DNA of 64,000 bases from Paraphaeosphaeria minitans. Its lineage: Eukaryota; Ascomycota; Dothideomycetes; Pleosporales; Didymosphaeriaceae. Made by a program: the position numbers and the translations under genes. The notes beneath the pieces were generated by a model. It made no database searches and was not told the origin of the DNA. It saw only the letters and a program-made list of their open reading frames with translations. Shown piece after piece: positions 12,501 to 23,500 of the stretch (the stretch's first letter is position 1; every line of letters begins with the position of its first letter). The stretch is taken from NCBI GenBank assembly GCA_015832175.1, contig WJXW01000014.1:62001-126000 (forward strand), read 5' to 3'.

Positions 12501-13440
12501 TAGAAGTAGGTGTTTAATACTAATTACTTAAATGTAGTACACTATTCTAGCTACTAGATATAAATAGTTCTTTATAGTGCGTAGTTAACATGTCTCTAAA
12601 TTAAACCTAAGCATAGTAGTAAAGTAAATAAGCCCGCTCTTAAATAGACTATAGATATAGGTTATTATAATAAACGTACTAAGTATCTAGTGCACTAGGA
12701 TAATGTGGCTAGCTTTATTATTACTGTCTAGGGTCTTCTAGAGTATAGTAGCTAGTAGCTTTTAGTCCTCTTTCTATAGGAACATCTCCTGCGCGTTCTT
12801 TATAGGATTAACTTTAACTTAGTAACCTATATAGGCCTTAGGTAGGCTCTTATTACTGTAGTTACTACTACTACTACTATTACTATTACTACTATTATTA
12901 GTACTACTGCCCTTGCTACTCTTTATATTCTTACTCTCTTTGTCTACTTTTTTAGTAGTAATAATACGTAGGATATAGTATATAAATATTATAATATATC
13001 TAGTATAGTGCGCCTAGCTCTTTAGGTTCTATAGTTAGGCTATTAGCTACTAGTAGATCTTATTAGCCTACGCACTTTTTACCTATTATTAGGTCTTATA
13101 TAGTAGCGAGGACAGCCCTTAGATGCTCTACTCTACTAGCTGCTCTATAGCCTACGCGGCTTTTTATAGCTTAGGCTTATCTTAGCGCGGTAGCTAGATT
13201 GCATAGGTAAAATGTATATAGTTATAGTTTATAAAGTGCTTTAGCTACTCTATAAACTTCTACTAGCCTATCTTATTTATCTTTATAACTTCTATATCTA
13301 TTACCTACTCTTACTGCTTCCTCTCTTCCTACGTTTATACATACTCTACTAGAATGTTTTCTACTTTTTCTTTATATGCCCTAGCGTCTACTCTACTATC
13401 TACTATATTAGGGATGTAAACTATAAAGTACTACTACTAT
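9541..13440 (-). pseudogene. RIP-degraded RecQ-type DNA helicase (telomere-linked helicase-like), copy 2
   Basis: The minus strand again encodes a large helicase. Motif I (about 11,027-11,064) is well preserved as LPIGKGKSLLFIVLAYL. Motif Ia reads VVIVLFRALIKDL. Motif II (about 10,768-10,798) reads VVINKYYLII, a decayed VxDECHLII. Motif III reads LLIATLLPI. Motif IV/V includes GVIYYYSETIYKML and ILALSTRVNFPS. Motif VI (about 10,251-10,285) reads INYYQKSRRAGR, a decayed QESGRAGR. Downstream is a Cys-containing C-terminal segment (SKGCQRRKISKYI, then CSNIDLARCDQYSKG), as in fungal repeat RecQ proteins. The N-terminal ~700 codons include LCNLATALRQAQ near 13,200. It differs clearly from copy 1, so it is a separate lineage and not a recent duplicate. 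All three reading frames of stops are RIP-type, and the gene cannot be functional. Confidence 0.85.
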
Positions 13441-13459
13441 CCTAAAGTAGGGAAGAGAG

Positions 13460-13875
13460 TGTTAGGATCTGAAATCCACATAATGGCGGGAAGCCGGTTT
13501 TGTACCTAGTGGGCGCGTAGTAAGGATTAAGCGGGGATTTGAGGCCAGCTACGCCTTAAACAAAGGAGTCACGTAACTACTCTTTATAGAGCGCTTAATT
13601 GCTTTATACTAGAGTATAACACACGTGACCGCTCTCTATAGAGCGCTCCCTATAGAGCGGACTTTACTTAGTATATAGGAACGCGAAGATAGACTCTCTA
13701 TACTTATATTTAATTTATTTATTAATCTATTGTTTGGATTTAAGTAGACTAAATTATTAACTTATTACACTTTATAAAATACTATTATATTAATAAGACC
13801 TTCTACCTTCTGTAAGTACTCCTACCTAAGAACTAACCTTAACCCTTTAGGACTAGCTACCTTCTTAGATTTAAC
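13460..13875 (+). repeat. 5' LTR of gypsy subfamily A
   Basis: A 416-base LTR that starts tgttaggatctg and ends gatttaaca. The U3 holds palindromic blocks around gagcgc (tatagagcgctccctatagagcgg). A TATA-like tatataggaacgc starts at about 13,671. Everything from the TATA to the end matches the C and D LTRs, while the U3 does not. Confidence 0.9.
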
Positions 13876-14214
13876 ATCTTAAACACCCTTAATATAAGTA
13901 CTTTATAAACTCCTACCTTTTCTATAGCTTTAGGTACTACTAAGATTACTCCTATAAAGGATAGCAGTAAGGCGCATAAACCTAATCTCTACTTTAGTAA
14001 ATAATTTTAAACTAACGTCTAGATTCTCTAGTTAGACCTCTACTTCTTTAACTTAGATAAACCCCTTAAAGATAAAAAAAAGGTTATCTTCGTAGTAATA
14101 TATATATAAGGAGATGTAGAATTATAGATCTATCCCTACCTTAAAAAGTACCTAGGAATAGACCACAATAATAATAACAACAATTACGCAAATAAGCACA
14201 CTAATATAGTTAAT
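13876..14214 (+). pseudogene. gag N-terminal part of gypsy subfamily A
   Basis: This continues from the 5' LTR and matches the gag starts at 25,350-25,713, 59,340-59,723 and 60,135-60,536 in the minus-strand copies. The conserved gag start region reads SSKAHKPNLYF, followed by a region of LDLYFFNLDKPLKDKKK type. The first codon in all copies is ATA, in the context acataagtact, probably a mutated ATG. The frame is interrupted after 14,214 by copia B and resumes at 28,052. The five bases ttaat (14,210-14,214) are repeated at 28,047-28,051. Confidence 0.8.
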
Positions 14215-14409
14215 TGTTGTGGTAAAAAGGGCTCGAACTATTACAGGATATTCAGGAGCAGAGTTGTAAAGAATACAAAGAGCTAATTGTAGGAAAGGAT
14301 ACTAAAAGGGCAGACTATATATAAAAGAAACGAGCCTCTTAGCAAGAATCCCGTGATATGAATTAGTGGATCTAGAAAGAATCACGAAAGTAAGTGTTTT
14401 ACTTTAATA
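14215..14409 (-). repeat. 3' LTR of copia B
   Basis: 195 bases, nearly identical to 27,852-28,046. On the plus strand it begins tgttgtggtaaaaaggg and ends gttttactttaata, originally ...taaca with CA changed to TA. Confidence 0.9.
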
Positions 14410-16080
14410 TACCCCCTAGGTGATCGCTTAAAGCGGATTACCTATCCTAAGAAGTAATCTATAATTGTCTAAATTCTTCTTAATCTTAAGAACAGCGATT
14501 CTATTACCCCCTATTTATTGTGATAGTAAAACAATCGCTGTTTATCTTTTAAATCACAAATCCTATTATGAATTGTGTCTAGAATCTCTTCTTCTGGTGG
14601 GTTAGGAGCTTATAAGCGTGGCATAAAGGCCTAGAGCGTAAACGCTTCTATTCTGCTACTCTTTTCGCTCACTTCCTATTAACTATAAGGTAATTTCCCT
14701 GCTCTTACTAGCTAGTAAGTATAATAGGCAGGCGCGTTTTAATTAGGAAGGAGCAGTAGTAAGAGAAATAAGCAGTAAGAAAGGAGCGTATTTGGCGCTT
14801 AATAATTAGATAGGTAGTAGAGTATATAAGCCCTTTACTAGCGCTTAATCTTTTCTCTTTAATCCTTCACTTTTAACGCTTTAACCTCCTATCTAATTTA
14901 AGCCTACTAGTTTAAGCCTTTAAATCCCACTACCTTATAGTAGGTTATTTTCTTCTAATTATTGCCTTACGCTCTTTTTGTTATTTAGAGCTTTACTAAC
15001 TCTTTTAGATATCTAATAACCTAGCTAAAGCACACGTAGTAAAGGCTGCAAAAGCTACTAAACAAAGCTTCTAATCCTCCCGCCAAGATCCTTCTACTCT
15101 ACTAGCTCCTTCTACCCTAGCTCTAGACTCCTAGCAATCACTTAGTGCTCTTAGATAAGTAAGCTACTTAGGCTACTTAAAGGGAGCTCTAGCAGGAAAA
15201 AGCGATAGACGCTGCTATAATAACGCTTTAAGCTTAGGTAGGCGCTACTATACCTACTTTACCCACTCTTGCACTATTATATATAGGATTGTCCTATTAC
15301 TTTAGCTAATTTTGCTAATTATTTCTGTAGCTAGCCGTATATTCAGACTCTAGCTATAGATTTTATCCACTATTAACTATTAAATAGTGCTAATGTGAGC
15401 TTTTGTTCTAAGATTCTTTCTAGGTTTAGCTAATACTTTTTGTAGGAGAGGCTAATCACTAAGCTGCGTAAGAGAGTTAAGGTGGCCTTATAAAATTCTC
15501 TTCCTACTAGTAGTTAGGAGGAGTAAGCTTAGCACGTAACTACTATCCTACTCCCTCCCTCCTAGCTAATCCTTAGTAGAGGATAGGGTAATTACCCTCT
15601 TGCCCTACCTATTAAGGAGCAGCGCGGTCGCAGCTAATACCCTAATTAAAATAGCTAAATAAGCGGCCTATTAGCTCTAAAGTAGAGTAGAGGCTAGGTA
15701 AGTGCTTCTCCTCCTGCTAATTAAAGGAGGGGAGGCTAGGGTGAGCTATTACCTACTACTAATTAAAGGAGAGGTGGAGGAGGTAGATAGGGTAAGGAAT
15801 TACCTACTATAGAGAGAAGGAGAGGAGGAGGATAGGGAGAATCTTCTACTACTAATTATAAGGGAGATTCTCGCACCCCTATAATTAAGTAGAGGAGGAA
15901 GAGGGTCTATATGCTTATGGATAAGCTCTTTAATCTCCTCTTCCTCTAATTCCTATTCTCTTTCTAATCTTTTCTTTCTTTTCTTTTTCTTTTCTTATTT
16001 CCTAGCTCTAAATTAATAATTCTAGGTAGTTAACAGATTATTTCTCTACTTACCTACTCTTATTCTATAATTGTTATACT
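14410..16080. other. Long 3' region of copia B with an antisense open frame
   Basis: This region lies between the copia polyprotein stop and its 3' LTR. On the plus strand, antisense to the copia, one frame from about 15,300 to 15,920 stays open once TAA/TAG are read as Gln/Trp. It is Arg/Gln-rich, and its end is built from degenerate purine-rich repeats such as taattaaaggagaggtggagg (about 15,715-15,900). A pyrimidine-rich run (about 15,940-16,000) follows. I do not recognise the product; it may be noncoding, or a captured or accessory frame. The 14,420-15,000 part shows no coherent frame. Confidence 0.4.
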
Positions 16081-16086
16081 TATATC

Positions 16087-19000
16087 TTACAGATTTAATA
16101 GCCTTTTAAATCTATTAAACTGCTAATAAGTAAGAGCCTTTGTGAGGCCATTTACTAGCATTTTACTAGTTAAAAGATATTCCACTTAAAACGATCCTTT
16201 TGTATACTCTTGCCGCAACCACATGTTCTAAATATCTATATAGCGCAGTTAAGTAGTAATTCTTTTGTTCTTTCTAATTACTAAATAAATGGTTTAAAGA
16301 TTGTCGCAATAGACCTTTTATAAAGGTCCTAGATCTAGAGTAAGCTTAGTAAAGAATCTCTTAATCGCTATAGCTTCTTTACTTATATATTTAAGCGCTA
16401 GAAGCTCTACTTTTATTATTAAAGTGGTAATTATATTCTGTTAAGTTGCTTTCTATACGATAGCTTCTCTAAACAATAGGATAATATATCTATAGGAAGA
16501 GCGCTGTAATATTAGATTATTAGCAAATAAGGCATCTCCACATATTAGCAGATTAGGTCTGTTGTAGCCTCTAAAGACTATAGCCTGCTATTTAGTTTAA
16601 TAGAGGTAAAGAATCACATAATTAATAGCAGCAAAGTGTTCTTTACTTAGATTTGTTAGAAAGTGTGATAGCTTTAACACTACAAAGGCTATATCTAGGC
16701 GTAGCATAATTGCTGTGTAGAGAGCTAATCCCACCTCTTCTTAAAAGAGCTTTATTTATTAAGGAGTGGCTTCTTCTGTGCTTGGAATAAGATCTTCTAC
16801 TAATAGAGGTATAGGAGGGAAGCTCCTAGAGTTTAAAAGGTTAAACTTTTTTGTAATCTTATTAATGTAGGTATTATGGACTAGAGAAATTAATCTTGCT
16901 TCTCTGTTCCTAATTACTTAAACACCTAGGAACCACTCTACTAGTCCTTTTAATTTAATTTTGTATTTGTTTACGATCTTTTTCTAAAAATCTAGGGCTT
17001 CTTTCTCTTTACTCTTGTGATAGAGAAGAAGAATGTTATTAATATAAAATAGAATAATAATACTTTAATCACTATTAAAGAAAAGGCATAGCTTTTCTAG
17101 CGAAGCTAAGAGTTTATAAGATTAAAGTAATCCTGCAAATTCTTTATACTAAAGAAGTGGTGAATCTCTTAAGCTATACAAAGCTCGATTTAATCTCACA
17201 CACTTTCCTGGCTTTTTAAAACTATTAGGTAATTTATAAGTTACTAGATTGGCGGCTGTAATAAGAGTATTCAGAAACGCTCCTACTATATTAAATTATA
17301 AAATTTCTAGATTAAATTCTGCTGCTAGAGCTACAGCTGATTAAAAAGATCTTACTACTAGGGTAGTAGTATAGGTAGAGTAGAGAGTATTCTTTTTCTA
17401 AAGATCTCCTCTTATAATAATTTAAGCTTTGCACTTTTTAAAGTATCTGTTTTAATTAAACTTATAGGTAAAGACCTACTTTAAAGGGAGTAGTCGCTCT
17501 AACACCTCTAATTATTTAATCTCTATCTAGGTACCTTTATCTTACAAAGTTAAGATCTCCTTATAAGTGGTAAGGAGAAATAGCTTTCTATATAGATAAT
17601 TATAAAGGTGTTTCTATAGGGTTGGCTCTAGTGTAAGCTTGTCTCTGTAAGTCTAAGCTGTATAAGACGCTCTAGGCGCCTTTCTAAGCATAGAAGCGAA
17701 TACTATCGTATTTAGTGTGATATATTTTTTTTACTTAGACTAGGCCTCTGCTACTCCTAGTATAAACGTGTGCTCTAATATTGCATTAAGATTACTTTAA
17801 AGATAATTAGTAATTAGTGTATAAGCACCTAGCTTCTACCTACCCCCTAGCTAATTATCCTAATTATTTTACTTCCTTAATCTTCGTAATAGCAGATAGT
17901 AATTTATTAGTTAGTTAATTTCTAGTGCTTTACTACAATTTTGCCTACTTATTCTACTTGCCTCTAAATAGATCTGCCTTCGCCTTTAGTGTGCTAGTAG
18001 GTTATCTGCTTTGTCTAGCGTAATTAAGTTATCTGCGCTAGGTTAATTAGTAACCTAATTAGTTTCTACTAATAAATAGGGTATTAAATCCCTAGATTCT
18101 GGCGGGCTAGCTCTCCTAGTAGTGTTCTAGTGGCTACCAGATATCTCTTAATCGCTTAACAGATTACCCCTAAGATTACCTAGCTCTAGTGTCTAATTAG
18201 GGGTTATAAGTCCTATGCTTCCTTTCCTACTTAAGCAAATTCTTAGCTGCTAGCTAGCTAAGCCTACAGCTCGCTTAGTAGTAGGTACTTTAGGTTCCTA
18301 ATTACTTAGCTAGCCTACTTTACTTTTAATTACCTAAGGGTCACCTATAGGTCTAGTAGCGGTTCTCGTATACTTATTTATTTTAGGAAGAATATTAAGC
18401 GCGTCTTTATACGCTTCTCCTAGATTGTTTAGCTCTCCTTCTTAGAGGCTTTCTACTATTTTTAACACTTCTATTTTTAGAATAGATTGTTCCTCTAATC
18501 CTTTATAGAATAAGGACTTATTAAACCTTACGTTTCGTGTAGTAATTACCTAATTAAGCTAGGGAATCTATATTTAGTAGATATTAGAAGCTTTATAGCC
18601 TACTAGGTATCTAATATAGCCCCTAGGATTTACTTTAAATCCTCTTCTGTCTCGCCTAGCTGTACGCTCCTAATCTAAAGGGTAAGCTTAGTAGCTATAG
18701 GCGTAGACAGCACTCTAGTTTAGACAAAGATTAGCTGTCCTATATTATGTTTTTACTAGTTTAAAATAACGAAAATATTGTCTAAACTAAGCATCTAACG
18801 TTTTATTAAGTGATTAATAGCCTAATGCTAGGCTAGGAATTATTTCTTAGAGCTAGCATACCGCTTATATAATCTTAGGCTAGAGATTTAATAGTAGATT
18901 TGCGCTTATTCGCATTTTAATTACTTTTGTTATAAGCTCTTGGCCTACTCTTTCTACAGCGCCATTAGGCTTATGCGTATAGGGCGGTAGTCTACTAATT

Positions 19001-19540
19001 GTTATTCCTTCCTAATTAGCCCAAAATTCGTACTAGGATTTCCCTCTCTATAGAAGTGTTGCTGTATTATTATTCTAGTAGATTTTTGTAATTTGAAGCT
19101 TATATTTTGTATTAATAAGAGCTAAGAAATCCTGCTACACTCTTATTATTTTAGAAAGCGTCTTTGTTCTAAGATTAAAAACATAAGGTTTCTTACTAAA
19201 ATCTTCTTTAATTAGTAAAACCTAGTTTTCTCTATTTTAAGCAGTAGGCATATTGAATAGATCCTAGGATAATAAGTGAAATAGCCTAGGTAATTATTCT
19301 CTAGGTCTCCTAGAGATTACCTAGGTTATGTATATAGTAGTATAGTGCTCGTAATCCTTTCTTAACATTCTAGTAATCTTTACACCTTAGGCTACAGTTA
19401 CTAGAGCTTATAGGGCTCTACTTCCTGTATGCCCTACTTAAAGGTGCTAGAGGTCCTTAGAATCTAATCTCTTAATATTAACCTAGGATAATCCTTTAGT
19501 AGTCACACTTATTATAATTAGATAAGAGCGAATTAGCTTA
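16087..19540 (-). pseudogene. copia B polyprotein, integrase C-terminal part, RT and RNase H
   Basis: Minus-strand relic of a Ty1/copia polyprotein. Integrase (about 18,900-19,540) shows PYTHKPNGAVERVGQ (about 18,945-18,990), the copia integrase GLU-region signature. The linker ends RNVRFNKSLFYKG near 18,490. The RT catalytic box (about 17,030-17,060) reads FYINNILLLYHKSK, where YVDD has become YINN through C-to-T changes. Beyond it are VEWFLGVQVIRNREA and LYTAIMLRLDIAF. RNase H (about 16,100-16,650) includes LICGDALFANN and the copia end NGLTKALT. The stop lies near 16,087. Roughly one in fifteen codons is a RIP stop. The upstream part continues at 26,125 beyond the gypsy insertion, which entered within the integrase region. 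Confidence 0.85.
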
Positions 19541-19951
19541 TATTAAATCCAAGAGGGTAGCTAGTCCTAAAGGGTTAAGGTTAGTTCTTGGGTAGGAGTA
19601 CTTACAGAAGGTGGAAGGTCTTATTAATATAATAGTATCTTACGAAGTGTAATAAGTCAACAATTTAGTCTACTAGAATCTAAACAATAGATTAATAAAC
19701 AGATTGAATATAAGTATAGAGAGCCTATCCTCACGTTTCTATATACTAAGGCTACTCTACTGCTTAGTGCCACTAAGTAACTAAGCACTTTACGTAACTA
19801 GCTCTACTACTTAGTGCCGCTAAGTAACTAAGCACATTATATAACCTAATCTAAGTTACTTAGCGTCTCTTTGTTACGTTTGTAACCCTATCGCCGCTTT
19901 ATTACACCTTTATAAGCGCCTAAGTTCTACGTTATTATCTAGTACGTAATA
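19541..19951 (-). repeat. 3' LTR of gypsy subfamily C (copia B insertion)
   Basis: 411 bases. The U5/R side (19,541 to about 19,740) matches the A and D LTRs. The U3 side carries two imperfect hairpins (cttagtgccactaagtaactaagcac type) and is specific to subfamily C. The TATA-like tatata (minus strand) is at about 19,738-19,744. Confidence 0.9.
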
Positions 19952-19988
19952 TTATCCCCTCCCTTTCTATTCTTCGTCCTAAAGAATT

Positions 19989-20507
19989 ATGCCTACTAAC
20001 TATAATTCTACAAAGCGTTATTACAGCCTTATCTCTACTATTAAAAACTACAGAGTAGTTATAGTGTTAAAGTACTCCTTCTGCAAGTTGTATTCCTATA
20101 TTTACAAAGTCTATATTAGCTTAGGGAAGTGTAGTAAGTGTTAGAAACAAGGCTTAAAGTGTGATATAGCTGTTACTAAGAATAAGTTCTTATAGTTAAT
20201 TACTAAGAAGAAGAAATTAGAGGCGCAAATGTTAAAGGCGCAAAAAAAATAAGACGTAGCGTTTAAAGCCCTACGCGTAGCACACATAAAAGAGAATTAG
20301 TTATTAAAACAATTAGCGTAGAATAAAAAGCGTGCTAGCAAGGTTATCGCAGTAGAGAGTACTACACTAATAGAGTTAGAGTTAGAGGAGGACCTAGCCT
20401 ATCCTACTTAGCCCGCTAGTCTAGCTAAAATTAGCACGTCTATATAGTCTACAATAGATAACCTGCCTCTAGAGTTCTAGAACAATTCCTTAGCGTTACT
20501 GTCTTAA
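19989..20507 (+). pseudogene. Antisense Cys-cluster/coiled-coil frame of gypsy subfamily C
   Basis: A plus-strand frame opposite to gag-pol, starting with ATG 38 bases inside the 3' LTR and ending with TAA just past the pol stop. It is 172 codons long, with a handful of in-frame TAG/TAA changes. The N-terminal part has a Cys pair (FCK) and KCSKCQKQGLKCD, a CxxC-x6-C cluster. The middle is a Lys/Glu/Ala/Gln-rich segment likely to form a coiled coil (KKKKLEAQMLKAQKKQDVAF), followed by an acidic ELELEEDLAYP. Small fungal proteins with KCxxCxRxGxxCD plus a coiled coil are common as uncharacterised products in repeat-rich genomes; I recall this as a general pattern only. The better-preserved homologue is at 53,999-54,517. 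A role as a DNA- or nucleic-acid-binding accessory factor is inference. Confidence 0.65.
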
Positions 20508-20519
20508 GTAAGTCTGTTA

Positions 20520-23500
20520 ATAGAATTCTTTAATCTTTTATTAATAGTTTCCTAGGTAGTTCTTTAGTTCCTAAGTGTTTTCGCTGTGTGGGTAACCTTT
20601 CCACTTAATAAGGTACGCGTTATTATACTAATTATATTCTAGAATTCTTTTAACCTTAAGTTCGTTTTCTTCCTTAGTCTAGTGGTAGAAGGTAGTTTTA
20701 ACTAGTGTATTAGGGTCTGCTAGTTCTAGTAGTGATACGTAGAATACTAGGTGTATCTTTATATCTGGCGGTAGTTCCAACTTATAGTTCACTAGTAATA
20801 TTTGCTTGGAAATGTAAAATGGTCTAACCTTAATATAATCTAGTTTCTTATGTTTCTTCTTCTAAGTTTAAAGGTTTTTTGTAAGTAGATATGCTTTATC
20901 CCCCTTTTTTAGCTAAGGTGCTATTTTTCGTTTTTAATTTTAATATAAAATTAATTACTGCTAAGCTTTCTTAAGATTCTCTTAGAGTTATTAGTGTATT
21001 TTCTTTATATTTTCTACTATATCTATGGCTTCTTTTGCTTTAATTGTCGTAGGAAATTGTTAGTTAAAGAGATGTAGGTGTCTTCTATAGTTTATATAGA
21101 ATGGTGTATGTCCTAATACTACTAATACTTTGTTATTATAGGCCAACTGTGCTATAGGTAGTAATAAAACCTAGTTATTCTTCTAACTGTTGTAGTAGAT
21201 GCGTAGGTACGTTTCTATAGTTTAGTTCGTACGTTCTAGCTATCTGTCTATTTATAGATAGTAAGCTGTTAACAGCTTTTGTTTTGTTCTAAGCAGTGCT
21301 ATAAGCGTTGTCTAATAATTTAACGTAAAGAGCTTGTCTCTGTTGCTAATAATTGTTTTTAGGATTCTGTAATATCTAATTAGTTAGTCTAAGATAAGAA
21401 AAGCGAGTTCCTTTGCCATTATTCTTTTAAGACATAAAATAAGCTTAATATACTTAGTTAGTTAGTAGACTACTACTAGTATGCTGTTGTATTTAATTCC
21501 TGTTGTTAAATCCTTAGAGTTTAGAATTTCTGTGATAAAATCTATAGCGATGTCTTTCTATAGTGCTATTAGTATTCTAATTACTTACATCTCTCTATGA
21601 TTAAAATGTGTGTTATATTTGTTTCTCTAGTATTCTGCACATTTATAGATGTAAGTTGTTACAGCTTCCTTAATTCCTTTAAAGGTGTAATTCCTTTAGA
21701 TAAGTTCTATTATTTTTGTAATGCCTAGGTGTCTGTACATAGGGTTATTGTGGTATTATTGGATAATCTTAGTCTGTAGATGTTCTAGAACTTCTTAGTT
21801 AATTACTAAAAGTTAATTTAGTTCTGCTGTTAGCTCTAGAAATCTGTCTTTAGCTTTGCAAAGGATTGCGGAGAAGGTTTTTACTTTTTCTCTTACTAGA
21901 TTACTTTATTAGCTAAGAGCGTCTACTCTACTATTTTCTTTCCCAGCTATATAGATGATTTTAAACTTGTACTGCCTAGTGGTTTGCGACTATCTTTATT
22001 ATTATAGCGTAAGTTCTTTTGTTGTTGTAAACCTTAGAAGGTTCTTATAATCTGTGTAGATTTCTAGCGTTAAGTAACTAAGCGCGTAAATCCTCTAGTG
22101 CTTTAAAGCTTTAATAATAGCGTAGAGTTCTTTATTATACATGTTGTATTATGTTTCGGCGTTATTAAATTTGCATAAGTAATAGGCAATTAGGTGCTAT
22201 TTACTGTTACGTTTTTATTTAGCGTAGGCGCCTAGCGTAAGATCACTAGCGTCTATTTTAAAGCGTAGTAGTTTATCACTTCTAAAATAAATAAGGATAG
22301 GTTCTATAATACATACTATCTTAAGGAGTTAGAATGACATTTTACACTTATCTGTCTATTTAAAGGGTACATCCTTTTTTATAAAATTTATTAAGGGTAT
22401 TATAATCTTTACGTAATTTTAGATAAATTGTTAATTAAATCTATATAATCCTAAAAATTCTTGGATATTCTTGGCCATCTTTAGTATTGGCTAGTTCTTA
22501 ATGCATTTAACTTTACTTAGTGCTATCTTAATTCCTTTTGTAGTAATAATGTGTCCTAGGAATTTAAGTTATTTAACGTTAAACTTACATTTCTTAAGTT
22601 TAATGTAAAGGCATACTCTGTCTAGTGCTTCTAGTACTGTCTATACATGCTTAGTGTGGTCTAATTCGTTTTTAGAAAAGACAAGGATATTATCTATATA
22701 CGCGATAACAAATATGTCTAAATATTCGCAGAGTACGTTGTTAATAAGTGCTATAAAAGCTGCTGGTGCGTTTGTAAGTCCAAAAGGCATAACCTTATAT
22801 TTAAATAGTCTGTAGCGTGATTAAAACGCTGTTTTCTATTCTTTACCTTTTTTAATTTGTATAAGGTGGTAACCGTCTCTTAGATCTATTATTGTGAATA
22901 TCTTAGCTTAAGATAGTTAATCTTGTAACTCTATAATGTTTAGTAGTAGATATTAGTTTTTTATTATTATGTTATTAAGTCGTTAGTAGTTAACGCATAG
23001 TCTGTCTAATCCATCCTTTTTCTTAACAAATATAAAAGGGCTTACTACTAGTAACTTTAATAGTTATATATATCCTTTCTTAAAGTTTATTTTAATAAAA
23101 TCACGTTCTTTAAGGAGTTCTTCTCCTGTCTTACTATATAGTAGTCTAAAGGGTGGCGTCTTCCCTTCTTCTAGGTCTATTGTAAGATCCTAGGGTTAAT
23201 GTTCTAGTAGGTTTGCTTTTCCTTTCTTTTCTATAAATATATGTATCCATTTCCTATACTCTCTTAGTAAGGTAAGGGGTGTACTATTATCCTCCTTCTT
23301 GCGCTTCTTAATCTAGTAGTTCCTACCAGCGTCTACTAAGGTGTGCTTCTGTTTTGTAACTATCTATCGCGGTATTATATTGTTAATAACTCCCTTATCT
23401 ACTATTATTTTTAGTTAATACATAGGCTTTGCTTACAATACATAATTACAGCGTTTAAATAATATTTTCTTTATACCCTAGTTAATCTGCAGGTTGTGTA

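Noticed and set aside
241..13440. Helicases as parts of Helitrons
   Set aside because: The motifs are RecQ-type (DECH-like, QESGRAGR-like), not Pif1-type. No Rep domain or Helitron ends were seen.
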